Part shown: positions 38,463-47,345 of the stretch, piece by piece
Position numbering within the stretch: position 1 is the stretch's first letter
How the letters are laid out: each line of letters begins with the position of its first letter
Source: Dechloromonas denitrificans
GTDB taxonomy: Bacteria > Pseudomonadota > Gammaproteobacteria > Burkholderiales > Rhodocyclaceae
Reading direction: 5' to 3'
Assembly (NCBI RefSeq): GCF_001551835.1
Contig: NZ_LODL01000039.1
Span: forward strand, 1-64,000
Length of the DNA stretch: 64,000 bases
The notes under the pieces: model-generated
Told to the model about the DNA's origin: nothing
The model's database searches: none
What the model saw: only the letters and a program-made list of their open reading frames with translations
Position numbers and translations under genes: made by a program

Positions 38463-38680
38463 AATGTAGCCCCCTCGACATCCGTGAATGGCGCATAGCC
38501 GTAATGTTCCACCAACGTGCGGATGAACTTCTGGCGCACGATCTCCTCTGGCTTGGAGATAACGTCTCGCCATTCCTTGCACAGAGGAATCCACAGCCAG
38601 TTGCCCTCCTGATGAAGTGCATCGGCAGCCGACGAAAATGACCAGTCGGGTTGATGAGTCGGTTTCTTGGTCTTGGCCAT
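38459..38680 (-). pseudogene. N-terminal stub of an HsdR-like (type I restriction) gene
   Basis: A 73-codon frame with DWSFSSAADALHQEGNWLWI and KEWRDVISKPEEIVRQKFIR followed by TLVEHYGY, which resembles the N-terminus of type I restriction R-subunit/helicase-like proteins. The family continues for hundreds of residues, but here the frame changes to unrelated sequence and stops on the jetA start codon. It is probably a truncated gene joined to jetA during island assembly; it could now act as a leader peptide for jetA. Confidence 0.55.
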
Positions 38681-38796
38681 GAGTTTGTTCTCAATCAATT
38701 TTGCTTTTGTCGTTCTACGTCCGCGCCGCCCGCACGCCCCCATTCATTGACTTCGGACAGCTGGAATTTCACAGCTGCCCCACGCGGTGCGCAAGC

Positions 38797-39017
38797 AGGC
38801 CCCTGCGCATTGCCGATACGCAAGCTTTGCGAATCCGGAATTCCGCGCAGGAGGGTCATCGCCGGCTAATAGTCGAATCTTTAGACATCCGGCGATCTTA
38901 GCAGCCGAGGCCCGGCTTGGGCAGTCAGGCAGCATAAACCAGGCATCACCAAGCGCTGGCTGCGCACATTTTCTGCCATTTTCCGGTGTCGACCGCAGGC
39001 ATCCGGAAAGCGGCTCG
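38797..39017. pseudogene. Right copy of island-flanking repeat: decayed 5' fragment of GGDEF-EAL gene
   Basis: On the minus strand the sequence reads MTLLRG joined in frame to IPDSQSLRIGNAQG. These match residues 1-6 (MTLQRG) and 99-112 (IPDSQSLRVGNAQG) of the GGDEF-EAL protein at 28.2-30.8 kb; the codons between are deleted. Behind the ATG the upstream region also matches that gene's upstream region to GGCATCCGGAAAGCGGC. No other gene is seen in 38681-39060. Confidence 0.85.
38976..38999 (+). repeat. Intergenic T8-GTCGACCGC motif, copy 5
   Basis: CCATTTTC, CGGT, GTCGACCGC, AGG, 62 bases before the STAS gene. It is part of the duplicated flank of the island. Confidence 0.5.
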
Positions 39018-39060
39018 GCATGGATGTTGCTGAATCCCGGTATCAACCAGGGAGAACAAC

Positions 39061-39465
39061 ATGGCCAGCAAATTTATCCAGATCAAAGAATCGGCAGATG
39101 AATGGCAACTTGCCTTGCCGCCTGTGCTCGATTTTGCTGCAGCGCGTCAATTACTCAGGCAAATCCGCGAACTCGCCCCGGGTCAGACGCAGGAGAGACT
39201 GTGTCTGGACTTTTCGCAGACCAGGCAGATCGACACCGCCGGCCTCGGCAGCCTGCTGTTGATCGGTGAACATTTTGGTGCAAAAACGAAATTTCGCCTG
39301 GCTGGTGCCACAGGCATGGTGCGCGAACTGCTCGACGTAGCAGGCATCGAGCAGCATCTGGCCAGACTGGGCACTGCCGGCACAAGGCGCGGCGAAGCCG
39401 GGAATTACCCGCCGGCCGACCATCGTCAGGCGCCACCGGCCCGGGCGTTTGGCTCAAGAATATAG
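39061..39465 (+). CDS. STAS-domain protein (anti-sigma factor antagonist-like)
   Basis: A 134-residue protein with a STAS fold (about residues 10-100): LCLDFSQTRQIDTAGLGSLLLIG is the typical phosphorylation loop, here with Thr (DTAG) where many have Ser. A basic, Pro-rich tail of about 30 residues follows. A good ribosome binding site (AGGGAG) precedes the ATG. No anti-sigma kinase is adjacent; the neighbouring c-di-GMP gene across the island may once have been its direct neighbour. Confidence 0.75.
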   Translation: MASKFIQIKESADEWQLALPPVLDFAAARQLLRQIRELAPGQTQERLCLDFSQTRQIDTAGLGSLLLIGEHFGAKTKFRLAGATGMVRELLDVAGIEQHLARLGTAGTRRGEAGNYPPADHRQAPPARAFGSRI

Positions 39466-39477
39466 CCCGGAGTCTGA

Positions 39478-39506
39478 CTGAAAGCCGCCGAGCGGGCGGC
39501 TTTCAG
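39478..39506. terminator. Bidirectional terminator between STAS gene and DHODH-like gene
   Basis: Perfect 12-bp stem CTGAAAGCCGCC / GGCGGCTTTCAG with a 5-base loop between two convergent genes; the stop codon of the minus-strand gene lies inside it. Confidence 0.75.
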
Positions 39507-40513
39507 TAACGCACGCCGGCCGGCGGCGTGAAGGAGTCCAGCGCGTGCAGATAGGCGGCGCGGGCGAAGGCGCTCGGGTCGGGCAGATTCTGCTGGCTCA
39601 TCGAGCCTTTCATCTGCGCCACTGACCGGTAATCGCGTTCTTCCAGCCACTGCTCGATGCCTGCCAGCACCGTTTTCAGCACGGCCGGCCCGCCGCTCAA
39701 CAGGGCGCTCGCCAGATGTACGACATCGGCGCCGGCGAGCAGCATTTTCAGCGCATCCGCCGCCGTGTGCACGCCGCCGGTCGCCGCCAGCGTCAGGCCG
39801 CTACGGCCGCGCAGGATGGCGATCCAGCGCATGGTGAGCAGGACATCGGCCGAACTCGACAATTGCACGCGGTCGACCACCGTCAAATTGTCCAAATCGA
39901 TATCCGGCTGGAAGAAGCGGTTGAACAGCGAGACGCCAGCCGCACCGGATTTTTCGGCATGGCGGACAAAATTCGGCAGCGACGAGAAAAATGGCGACAG
40001 TTTCATGCTGACCGGCAGCGTCACCGCCCCGGTCAGTTCCTGCAGCAGCGACAGGTAATGGTCTTCCAGCGCTTCGCCGGACACCTTCGGGTCGCCCGGC
40101 ATGTACCAGGCGTTCAGTTCGAGGGCATCGGCCCCGGCCGCCTGCACTTCCTTGCCCAGCTCGACCCAGCCGCTGAGTGAGGAACCGTTCAGGCTGGCGA
40201 CGACCGGGATGGCCAGGCGCTGCTTGAGCAGGCTGATCTGTTCGAGATAGCTGTCGAGCTTGCTCTGGTAGCCGTCAGCGAACGGCAGATGCCCGGTGGC
40301 TTCATCGAAGGCATCGGGATTGACCAGAAAGCGGTCGATCATCCGTTCGTCGTTGCGCACATCCTCCTCGAACAGCGAGTGCATGACGATGGCCGCGGCG
40401 CCGGCGTCTTCCAGATGCAGCACCGCGTCCAGGTTATGGCTGAGCGGCGTCGAGGACGGGACCAGCGGGTTCTTCAGCTGGAGGCCGAGATAGTTGGTGG
40501 ACAGATCAGGCAT
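39503..40513 (-). CDS. Dihydroorotate dehydrogenase-like flavoprotein
   Basis: A 336-residue TIM-barrel FMN protein: TNYLGLQLKNPLVPSSTPLS at the N-terminus, VVASLNGSS, ADALELNAWY, VSMKLSPF with the FMN-contacting Lys, LAATGGVHTAADALKML and ADVVHLASAL near the C-terminus. It belongs to the family often found next to nifJ and not to pyrimidine biosynthesis; the electron acceptor and substrate are unknown. Its start overlaps the end of nifJ by 8 bases, so both are made from one message. Confidence 0.85.
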   Translation of the reverse strand: MPDLSTNYLGLQLKNPLVPSSTPLSHNLDAVLHLEDAGAAAIVMHSLFEEDVRNDERMIDRFLVNPDAFDEATGHLPFADGYQSKLDSYLEQISLLKQRLAIPVVASLNGSSLSGWVELGKEVQAAGADALELNAWYMPGDPKVSGEALEDHYLSLLQELTGAVTLPVSMKLSPFFSSLPNFVRHAEKSGAAGVSLFNRFFQPDIDLDNLTVVDRVQLSSSADVLLTMRWIAILRGRSGLTLAATGGVHTAADALKMLLAGADVVHLASALLSGGPAVLKTVLAGIEQWLEERDYRSVAQMKGSMSQQNLPDPSAFARAAYLHALDSFTPPAGVRY

Positions 40514-43500
40514 TGCGCTCCCCTTTTTCCTCGGCACTGGCGGCCGCTGGCTGGTCGAGGGCCGTTTCCGGCAGGGCCAGCCCGGCCAGTTCGACATATT
40601 CCTGATGGCGCAGCCGGGCATTCTTTTCGGCCTGCGCCATGAAGCGCGCCGCCGCTTCCGGCTGCTGGCGTTCAAGCACGGTGAAGCGCGCCTCGTTGCC
40701 GGCAAAGTCGCGGAACGGCACGCTCGGCGCCGCGCTATCGACCGACAGCGGATTCTCGCCCGCCTCACGCCGGCGCGGGTCGTAACGCAGCAGCGGCCAG
40801 TGGCCGGCCTTGACCGCCAGATCCTGCTGCCGATGGTTGTGCGACAGATCGACGCCATGCGCGATGCACGGGCTGTAGGCGATGATGATCGAGACGCCGG
40901 GATAGCTCTCGGCATCGAGGAAGGCCTTCAGCGTATGACCATCCTTGGCGCCGTAGGCGACCTGGGCGACGAAGACGTTTTCGTAGTCCATCGCGATCCG
41001 GGCCAGATCCTTCTTGCGATTCGGCTTGCCGCCGGCCGCGAACTTGGCGACGGCGCCGAGCGGCGTCGCCTTCGAATTCTGGCCGCCGGTATTGGAATAA
41101 ACCTCGGTATCGAGGACCAGGATATTGACGTTTTCGCCCGATGCCAGCACATGGTCAAGGCCGCCGAAACCGATGTCGTAGGCCCAGCCGTCGCCGCCGA
41201 TGATCCACACGCTGCGGCGGATCAGGGTATCGGCAATGGCGGCCAGCGCCGCCGCTTCGGGCGTCGCCAGATGGCCGAGCCAGGCCTGCAACTGGGCGAC
41301 GCGTTCGCGCTGTTCGTGGATGCCGGCTTCCGTGCTCTGCTCGGCACCGAGCAGCGCCTCAACCAGGTCCTCGCCGATATCCCGCGCCAGCGCCCGCAAC
41401 TGGGTGCGCGCCGCCGCCGACAGTTGGTTGGTCGCCAGCCGCAGGCCGAGGCCGAACTCGGCGTTGTCCTCGAACAGCGAATTGTTCCAGGCCGGACCGC
41501 GTCCGTCGGCATCGGTCGTGTACGGGGTGGTCGGCAGGTTGCCGCCATAGATCGACGAACAGCCGGTGGCATTGGCGACCAGCATGCGGTCGCCGAACAA
41601 CTGCGTCGCCAGCCGGATGTAGGGCGTTTCGCCGCAGCCGACACAGGCGCCGGAGAATTCGAAGAAAGGCTGGAGCAGCGCCGCGCCCGGCACCGTGCCG
41701 CGCTTGACGAGGCGCCGGTCGTAATCGGGCAGCTTCAGGAAGAATTCCCAGTTCTCCGCCTCCTGGCGGCGCAGCGGCGGCTGCTCGGCCATGTTCAGCG
41801 CCTTGCGCGAAACATTCGACTTGTCGCGGATCGGGCAGATATCGACGCACAGCGTACAGCCGGTGCAATCCTCCGGCGCCACCTGGTAGCTCATCTGCCA
41901 GCCGGCCGGGTAATCCTTGCTGCGCGTCGGCATGTGCTTGAAGCTGGCCGGCGCGGCCGCAGCCAGTTCGGCCGGGTACACCTTGGCCCGGATGGCGGCG
42001 TGCGGGCAGACGAAGACGCACTTGCCGCACTGGGTACACAAGTCGGTTTCAAGCACCGGAATCTGCAGCGCCAGATTGCGCTTCTCGTACTTGGCGGTGC
42101 CGGTCGGCCAGGTGCCGTCGGCCGGGAACAGCGACACCGGCAAACTGTCACCCCGACCGGCGATCATCGGCAAAGTCAGTTTACGGACGAAGTCGCTGAC
42201 CTGGCGCACCGCCCCCTCGGCGAGCGCTGCGGTCGACACCGCCAGATGGGCAAAATCCACCTTGTGCAGGCAGGCCAGCGTCTGGTCGATGGCCCGGTAA
42301 TTCAGTTCGGCAATGCGCCGCCCCTTGCGGCCGTAGGTCTTTTCGACGGCATGCTTGATCGCGGCGATGGCGTCGGCCGGCGGCAGGATGCCGGAAATGG
42401 CAAAGAAGCAGGTCTGCATCACGGTATTGATGCGCCGCCCCATGTCGGCGGCCAGCGCCACCTGGTAGGCGTCGATGACATAGAACTGGATGTCCTTGTC
42501 CCGCATCTGGCGCTGCATGGCGGGCGGCAGCGTCGCCCAGACCCGGTCGGCCGGCAGGTGGGTGTTGAGCAGGAAGACGGCACCCGGCGCCGCATGCACC
42601 AGCAGATCGTGTGTTTCGAGGAAGAGCGGCTGGTGGCAGGCGACGAACTTGGCATCGCCCTCGCCCGTCAGGTAGGCCGAACGGATCGGCTGCGGCCCGA
42701 AGCGCAGGTGCGAGATGGTCATCGCCCCCGACTTCTTCGAGTCGTAGACAAAATAGCCCTGGGCGTAGAGCGCGGTTTCGTCGCCGATGATCTTGATCGA
42801 GTTCTTGTTGGCGGACACGGTGCCATCCGAGCCGAGGCCGTAGAAGACGGCGGCGAAGGTTTCGCGCGCCGCCTGCGTGCGGAAGGCCGGATCGAAAGGC
42901 AGCGACAGGCCGGTCACATCGTCGGTGATGCCGAGCGTAAAGCGGCGCCGCGGCAGGCCTGCGACCATAGAAGCAACGGCTGGCCCTGGGACCAACGCCG
43001 CAAAAACGGCCAAAACCATGGCCGGCGTGAATTCCTTGGAGGCCAGGCCGTAGCGGCCACCGATCACCGTCGGCAAGGCGGCGAAGCGCGGGGTCGGGTT
43101 GCTCATATCCTCGGCCAGCGCGACCAGCACGTCCTTGTAGAGCGGCTCGCCCTCAGCGCCCGGCTCCTTGCAGCGGTCGAGCACGGCGATGCGGCGCGTC
43201 GTCGTCGGCAAGGCGGCGAGCAAGGCGGCCGGCGCCCACGGCCGGAACAGCCGGACCTTGAGCAAGCCGACCTTTTCACCCTGGCGATTGAGGTGCTCGA
43301 CGGTTTCCTGCACCGTTTCCGCCCCGGAGCCGATCAGGATGATGACGCGCTCGGCATCGGCGGCGCCGACGTAATCGAACAGCTGGTAGTGGCGACCGGT
43401 CAGCTGGCCGAACTGGTCCATCGTCTGCTGGACGATGCCGGGGAAGGCATCGAACCACGGGTTCTGCGCTTCACGGGCCTGGAAGAAGACATCCGGGTTC

Positions 43501-44156
43501 TGCGCGGTGCCGCGCAATACCGGGTGTTCCGGCGACAAGGCGCGACCGCGCAGGGCAACGATGTCGGCCGGCGGCAGCATTTTGTGCAGTACGGCGTCGT
43601 CGACCGGCGCGATCTTGGCCACCTCGTGCGAGGTGCGGAAGCCGTCGAAGAAATGCAGCACCGGGATGCGCCCGGCCAGCGTCGCCGCCGTCGCAATCGC
43701 CGCCATATCGTGCGCTTCCTGTACCGAGTTGGAGGCGAGCAGCGCAAAGCCGGTGGCGCGGGTCGCCATCACGTCGGAATGGTCGCCGAAGATCGACAGC
43801 GCGTGGGTGGCGATGGCACGGGCCGCGACATGGAAGACGGTCGGCGTCAATTCGCCGGCGATCTTGTACATATTGGGAATCATCAGCAGCAGGCCCTGCG
43901 AAGCGGTGAAGGTGGTAGCCAGCGCGCCGGCCTGCAGCGCGCCGTGTACCGTGCCGGCGGCGCCGCCTTCGGACTGCAGTTCGACGACGCGCGGCACGCT
44001 GCCCCAGATATTGGCTTTGCCCTGCGCCGCCCATTCATCGGAAAGTTCGCCCATGCCGGACGAGGGAGTGATCGGATAGATCGCGATCACTTCGGACACG
44101 CGGTAAGCCACGTGGGCGACGGCTTCGTTGCCGTCGATGGTGAGCATCTTGTTCAT
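40506..44156 (-). CDS. nifJ: Pyruvate:ferredoxin (flavodoxin) oxidoreductase NifJ
   Basis: A single-chain homodimeric-type pyruvate:ferredoxin oxidoreductase of 1216 residues, converting pyruvate and CoA to acetyl-CoA, CO2 and reduced ferredoxin or flavodoxin. Domains in order: pyruvate-binding domain with IYPITPSSGMGE, CoA-binding central part, a ferredoxin domain with CTQCGKCVFVCP and CTGCTLCVDICP clusters, and the thiamine-diphosphate domain with GACVGCGETPY, VANATGCSSIYGGN and GGDGWAYDIG. All cluster cysteines are present. The start is the ATG before NKMLTIDGNEA. It supplies low-potential electrons under low oxygen, for example to nitrogenase. Confidence 0.94.
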   Translation of the reverse strand: MNKMLTIDGNEAVAHVAYRVSEVIAIYPITPSSGMGELSDEWAAQGKANIWGSVPRVVELQSEGGAAGTVHGALQAGALATTFTASQGLLLMIPNMYKIAGELTPTVFHVAARAIATHALSIFGDHSDVMATRATGFALLASNSVQEAHDMAAIATAATLAGRIPVLHFFDGFRTSHEVAKIAPVDDAVLHKMLPPADIVALRGRALSPEHPVLRGTAQNPDVFFQAREAQNPWFDAFPGIVQQTMDQFGQLTGRHYQLFDYVGAADAERVIILIGSGAETVQETVEHLNRQGEKVGLLKVRLFRPWAPAALLAALPTTTRRIAVLDRCKEPGAEGEPLYKDVLVALAEDMSNPTPRFAALPTVIGGRYGLASKEFTPAMVLAVFAALVPGPAVASMVAGLPRRRFTLGITDDVTGLSLPFDPAFRTQAARETFAAVFYGLGSDGTVSANKNSIKIIGDETALYAQGYFVYDSKKSGAMTISHLRFGPQPIRSAYLTGEGDAKFVACHQPLFLETHDLLVHAAPGAVFLLNTHLPADRVWATLPPAMQRQMRDKDIQFYVIDAYQVALAADMGRRINTVMQTCFFAISGILPPADAIAAIKHAVEKTYGRKGRRIAELNYRAIDQTLACLHKVDFAHLAVSTAALAEGAVRQVSDFVRKLTLPMIAGRGDSLPVSLFPADGTWPTGTAKYEKRNLALQIPVLETDLCTQCGKCVFVCPHAAIRAKVYPAELAAAAPASFKHMPTRSKDYPAGWQMSYQVAPEDCTGCTLCVDICPIRDKSNVSRKALNMAEQPPLRRQEAENWEFFLKLPDYDRRLVKRGTVPGAALLQPFFEFSGACVGCGETPYIRLATQLFGDRMLVANATGCSSIYGGNLPTTPYTTDADGRGPAWNNSLFEDNAEFGLGLRLATNQLSAAARTQLRALARDIGEDLVEALLGAEQSTEAGIHEQRERVAQLQAWLGHLATPEAAALAAIADTLIRRSVWIIGGDGWAYDIGFGGLDHVLASGENVNILVLDTEVYSNTGGQNSKATPLGAVAKFAAGGKPNRKKDLARIAMDYENVFVAQVAYGAKDGHTLKAFLDAESYPGVSIIIAYSPCIAHGVDLSHNHRQQDLAVKAGHWPLLRYDPRRREAGENPLSVDSAAPSVPFRDFAGNEARFTVLERQQPEAAARFMAQAEKNARLRHQEYVELAGLALPETALDQPAAASAEEKGERNA

Positions 44157-44227
44157 GACAATCCCTGGCAATACCCGCTGCGAACGCGATGGCTCGCAGG
44201 GTGAAGGCGGCCGGGCCGGCGCCGCCG

Positions 44228-44246
44228 CTTGCTGCAAAGCAGCAAG
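44228..44246. promoter_or_regulatory. Perfect palindrome in the nifJ leader
   Basis: CTTGCTGC-aaa-GCAGCAAG, 8-bp arms with a 3-base centre, about 70 bases before the nifJ ATG and a few bases downstream of a -10-like TAGAAT on the minus strand. It could be an operator or a leader hairpin. Confidence 0.4.
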
Positions 44247-44313
44247 TCGATTCTACGCCCGTTTCCGGCAAAAATATGCCAAGTACAAGCGGGCGCCGAT
44301 CAGCCCGGGAAAG

Positions 44314-46473
44314 TCAGGCGATTATTGCCTGCAAATAGGCGTCGACCGCAGCACTCTGCAGCGGCCGGGAAAACAGGTAGCCCTGGAATTCGTTGCAGCC
44401 GCAGACGGTGAGAATCTCGCGCTCGGCTTCGGTTTCGACGCCTTCGGCGACGATGTGCAGGTCGAGGCTGCGGCCGAGGAAGATGATCGCATGCGGGATC
44501 GCCATCGCCTTGCCGCCGCGGTTGCAGCCGGAGACAAAGGAACGGTCGATCTTCAGCGTGTCGATCGGCAGCTGCTGCAGGTAGGCGAGCGACGAATAGC
44601 CGGTGCCGAAGTCATCGACCGCGATACGCACGCCGAGCCCCTTGATCGACTTGAGGACGCGGATGGTGTGCTCCATGTCGCCCATGATCATGCTCTCGGT
44701 GATTTCCAGCTCCAGGCATTCCGGCGGCAAGCCGGAGACGGCCAGCGCATCGGAGACCAGCGCCAGCAAGCCGGGTTCGCGCAACTGCCGGGCCGACAGG
44801 TTGACGGCGACGCCCAGCGCCTGGCCATCGACCAGTGGCCAACTGGCAGCAGCCCGGCAGGCGGCATAGAGCACCTGCTCGCCGATCGCCAGAATCTGCC
44901 CGGTTTCCTCGGCCAGCGGGATGAAACGGTCGGGCGTCACCAGGCCCTGGCCGGCGCTGTTCCAGCGCACCAGCGCCTCGAAACCGCGGACCCGGCCGCC
45001 GCCATCGACTTTCGGCTGGTAGACGACGGTCAGTTCGTTGTTTTCGATGGCGCTGCCGAGCGCCGTTTCCAGCGCGAAACGGTCCTGCGCCGCCTGGTTG
45101 AGGTCGCGGGTATAGAAACAGTACTGCCCCTTGCCGCTTTCCTTGGCGTGATACATCGCGACATCGGCCACCCGCAACAGGCCGTCGAGATCCTGCGCGT
45201 CGTCGGGAAAAACGCTGACCCCGATGCTGCAGTTGATGCGCAGGCCGTGCCCGGCCAGTTCGAGCGGCGCCTGGACGGTGGCCAGCACACGCTCCAGCAG
45301 GTGTTTGGTGTCATCCGGCGAGACCTGCTCGCCGAGGATCAGCACGAACTCGTCGCCACCGTAGCGGGCGACAGTATCGAGGCCGCGCAGCGCGGTGCGC
45401 AGGCGGCTGGAGATTTCGATCAGCAACTGGTCGCCGGCGGCATGGCCAAGGCTGTCGTTGATCACCTTGAAGTTGTCGAGATCGACAAAGGCCAGCGCCA
45501 CCTTGCCGCTCTTGCGGCGGGCCAGTTGCACGGCCTGGGCCAGCCGGTCGGCAAGCAGGTTGCGGTTGGGCAGGCCGGTCAGTGGATCGTGCGTCGCCTG
45601 GTGCTGCAGCACCGACTGATGGCGATGACGCTCGGTGATGTCCTCGACCGTACCTTCGTAATAGAGAAACGTGCCGTCCGACGAGCGCACGGCATGGGCA
45701 TGCTCGGCAATCCAGATCCGGCTGCCGTCGCAGCAGATGATTTCCGACTCGAAATCGGTAACCCGGCCGTCGCGCTGGATCAATTCCTTGAAATCGTCAC
45801 GCCGCTGCGGGTCGACGTAAAGCCCGCTGGCAATGTCGGCCAGGCTGCTGATCAGCGCCTCCGGCGACGGGTAGCCGTAGAGCCGGGCCAGGGCCGGATT
45901 GGCGGCCAGATAACGACCGCTCTCGGTGCTCTGGAACATGCCGACCACCGCACTTTCGAAAATGCTGCGATAGCGCAGTTCGGTTTCCGCCAGCTGGATC
46001 TGGGCCTGAACGCGGTCGGTGATGTCTTCGAGATAGGCTTCGAGCAGGCGCAGCCCGCCTTCGTCGCGCAGGCCGACGCCGCGTTCGAGCACCCACTTCT
46101 CCTCGCCGTCGCGGCAGACGATGCGGTACTCGATGCTGTAGCGCGAACCGGTATCCAGTGCCGCCAGGATGGTGCCGCGCACCGCCGCCCGGTCTTCCGG
46201 GTGGGTCAGCGACTCCAGCGAATTCTGCCGGTTGCCGACCAGATCCTCGGCCCGATAGCCGGTCAGGCCATAACAGCCGGGGCTGACCGACAACAGCGTC
46301 CAGAACTCGTCGATCAGGCAGCGGAACAGCATGCCGTCAAGGTTGGAAAACAGCGTCGCCATCGCCGGCGCCTGCTGTACATAAGCCTGGCGCAAAGCGC
46401 AGCCCGGGCTGCCTCCGGGTTGCACGAAATGCTGGCTCTCAGGCGCGCCGGGGATGAAGTGATTGCGAAACAT
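44314..46473 (-). CDS. PAS-PAS-GGDEF-EAL c-di-GMP enzyme
   Basis: A 719-residue soluble protein with two PAS/PAC units (about residues 45-160 and 165-290), a GGDEF domain with [10 protein letters not shown] and an EAL domain with [15 protein letters not shown] and DDFGTGYSS. Both catalytic signatures are intact. It is the last gene of a three-gene operon with a NIT-like sensor and a chemoreceptor, and its start overlaps the upstream gene by 35 bases, which suggests tight coupling and a shared signal. Confidence 0.9.
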   Translation of the reverse strand: MFRNHFIPGAPESQHFVQPGGSPGCALRQAYVQQAPAMATLFSNLDGMLFRCLIDEFWTLLSVSPGCYGLTGYRAEDLVGNRQNSLESLTHPEDRAAVRGTILAALDTGSRYSIEYRIVCRDGEEKWVLERGVGLRDEGGLRLLEAYLEDITDRVQAQIQLAETELRYRSIFESAVVGMFQSTESGRYLAANPALARLYGYPSPEALISSLADIASGLYVDPQRRDDFKELIQRDGRVTDFESEIICCDGSRIWIAEHAHAVRSSDGTFLYYEGTVEDITERHRHQSVLQHQATHDPLTGLPNRNLLADRLAQAVQLARRKSGKVALAFVDLDNFKVINDSLGHAAGDQLLIEISSRLRTALRGLDTVARYGGDEFVLILGEQVSPDDTKHLLERVLATVQAPLELAGHGLRINCSIGVSVFPDDAQDLDGLLRVADVAMYHAKESGKGQYCFYTRDLNQAAQDRFALETALGSAIENNELTVVYQPKVDGGGRVRGFEALVRWNSAGQGLVTPDRFIPLAEETGQILAIGEQVLYAACRAAASWPLVDGQALGVAVNLSARQLREPGLLALVSDALAVSGLPPECLELEITESMIMGDMEHTIRVLKSIKGLGVRIAVDDFGTGYSSLAYLQQLPIDTLKIDRSFVSGCNRGGKAMAIPHAIIFLGRSLDLHIVAEGVETEAEREILTVCGCNEFQGYLFSRPLQSAAVDAYLQAIIA

Positions 46474-47338
46474 GGGAATAACCGCTACCTGCCTGTTTTA
46501 ACTGAACGCCGCTGTCGCCGATCCAGGCGAAGACATGATCGATCGCGCCGGAGGCGACTTCAAAATACTCCTGGGCCGCCACCGTGATCCCCGAGCTGAG
46601 CAGCATCTGGGTCCGGATGACGCGCGCCATCTGCTGCACGCCACGCGCCGCCTTGTCGGCCACCACTCCTTCGCCGCCGGCTTCGCTGGCCTGCTTGAGC
46701 AAGGCCTCGGCGCGGGCGACGAGAAACATCAGGCGGACCCGGACCACGGCCGAACAGCCATGGCGGGCGGCGACGCTCATGCCGAGGGCGCGCGCCTGGC
46801 CGAGGCATTCAGTCAGGGCCGGCAGGCGGCTGGCGTAATTGCGCACCAGGCCACGTGCCGCCGGCTCGTCGAGCAGCAATTCGACACGCGATTCGCCGAG
46901 CGCGGCCAGCCAGTGCAGCAATTGCTCGATCAGGAAACTGTGCTGGGCAATGCTCTGCTCGACCGACAGGCCGGGCAGTTTCTCGTGCAGATTCGCCCAG
47001 TTGAAGCGGAACAGGTCGAGGTCGTTCAGCGTCAGGCAGGGATGCACCCGCTCGCCTTCGCGGCGGGCGATATCGCGCAAGGACGGAATACAGGCCTCGA
47101 TTTCACGCCCCTTGCCCTCGAGCCGCTGCTTGAAGCCCTGATCGCCGGCCAGCCAGGCCGAGCTCATGCCGCGATGCTGCTGGAAATGGGCAATCAGGGC
47201 CAGCAAGGCGCGGCAGGCGGCCAGTGTCTCGTCCAGCGAGCGGCCGGCATCGCTCCGATTGCGGCGGCGATAGAGCCAGAAGCTGCTGGCCCCGACAAAC
47301 AAGGCCAGCAGACCCATCAGAATCATGATCCAGTCCAT
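46439..47338 (-). CDS. Membrane-anchored NIT-like sensor protein without output domain
   Basis: A 299-residue protein: one N-terminal membrane helix (about 4-23), a basic stretch RRRNRSD, then an all-helical domain starting [20 protein letters not shown], which resembles nitrate/nitrite-sensing (NIT) domains and matches the pattern QQHRGLSS in the chemoreceptor at 21.4 kb. No kinase, cyclase or signalling domain follows. The position of the basic stretch after the helix suggests the domain may face the cytoplasm. It sits 7 bases downstream of the chemoreceptor gene. Confidence 0.65.
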   Translation of the reverse strand: MDWIMILMGLLALFVGASSFWLYRRRNRSDAGRSLDETLAACRALLALIAHFQQHRGMSSAWLAGDQGFKQRLEGKGREIEACIPSLRDIARREGERVHPCLTLNDLDLFRFNWANLHEKLPGLSVEQSIAQHSFLIEQLLHWLAALGESRVELLLDEPAARGLVRNYASRLPALTECLGQARALGMSVAARHGCSAVVRVRLMFLVARAEALLKQASEAGGEGVVADKAARGVQQMARVIRTQMLLSSGITVAAQEYFEVASGAIDHVFAWIGDSGVQLKQAGSGYSHVSQSLHPRRA

Positions 47339-47345
47339 GACAACC

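Noticed and set aside
31010-38800. Transposase or integrase driving the defence island
   Set aside because: No recombinase or transposase gene was found in or beside the island; only the direct copies of the host segment mark its edges.
40494-44204. 1236-codon plus-strand open frame
   Set aside because: Antisense to nifJ, whose cofactor motifs are all intact; the frame shows no recognisable protein features.
44338-44352. GTCGACCGC occurrence at the 3' end of a GGDEF-EAL gene
   Set aside because: It lies in coding sequence (Ala-Val-Asp codons) and lacks the T-rich octamer; similar in-gene hits at 3047, 51927 and 57676 were excluded for the same reason.
44128-46587. 819-codon plus-strand open frame
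   Set aside because: Antisense to the PAS-PAS-GGDEF-EAL gene; low-complexity composition typical of shadow frames.
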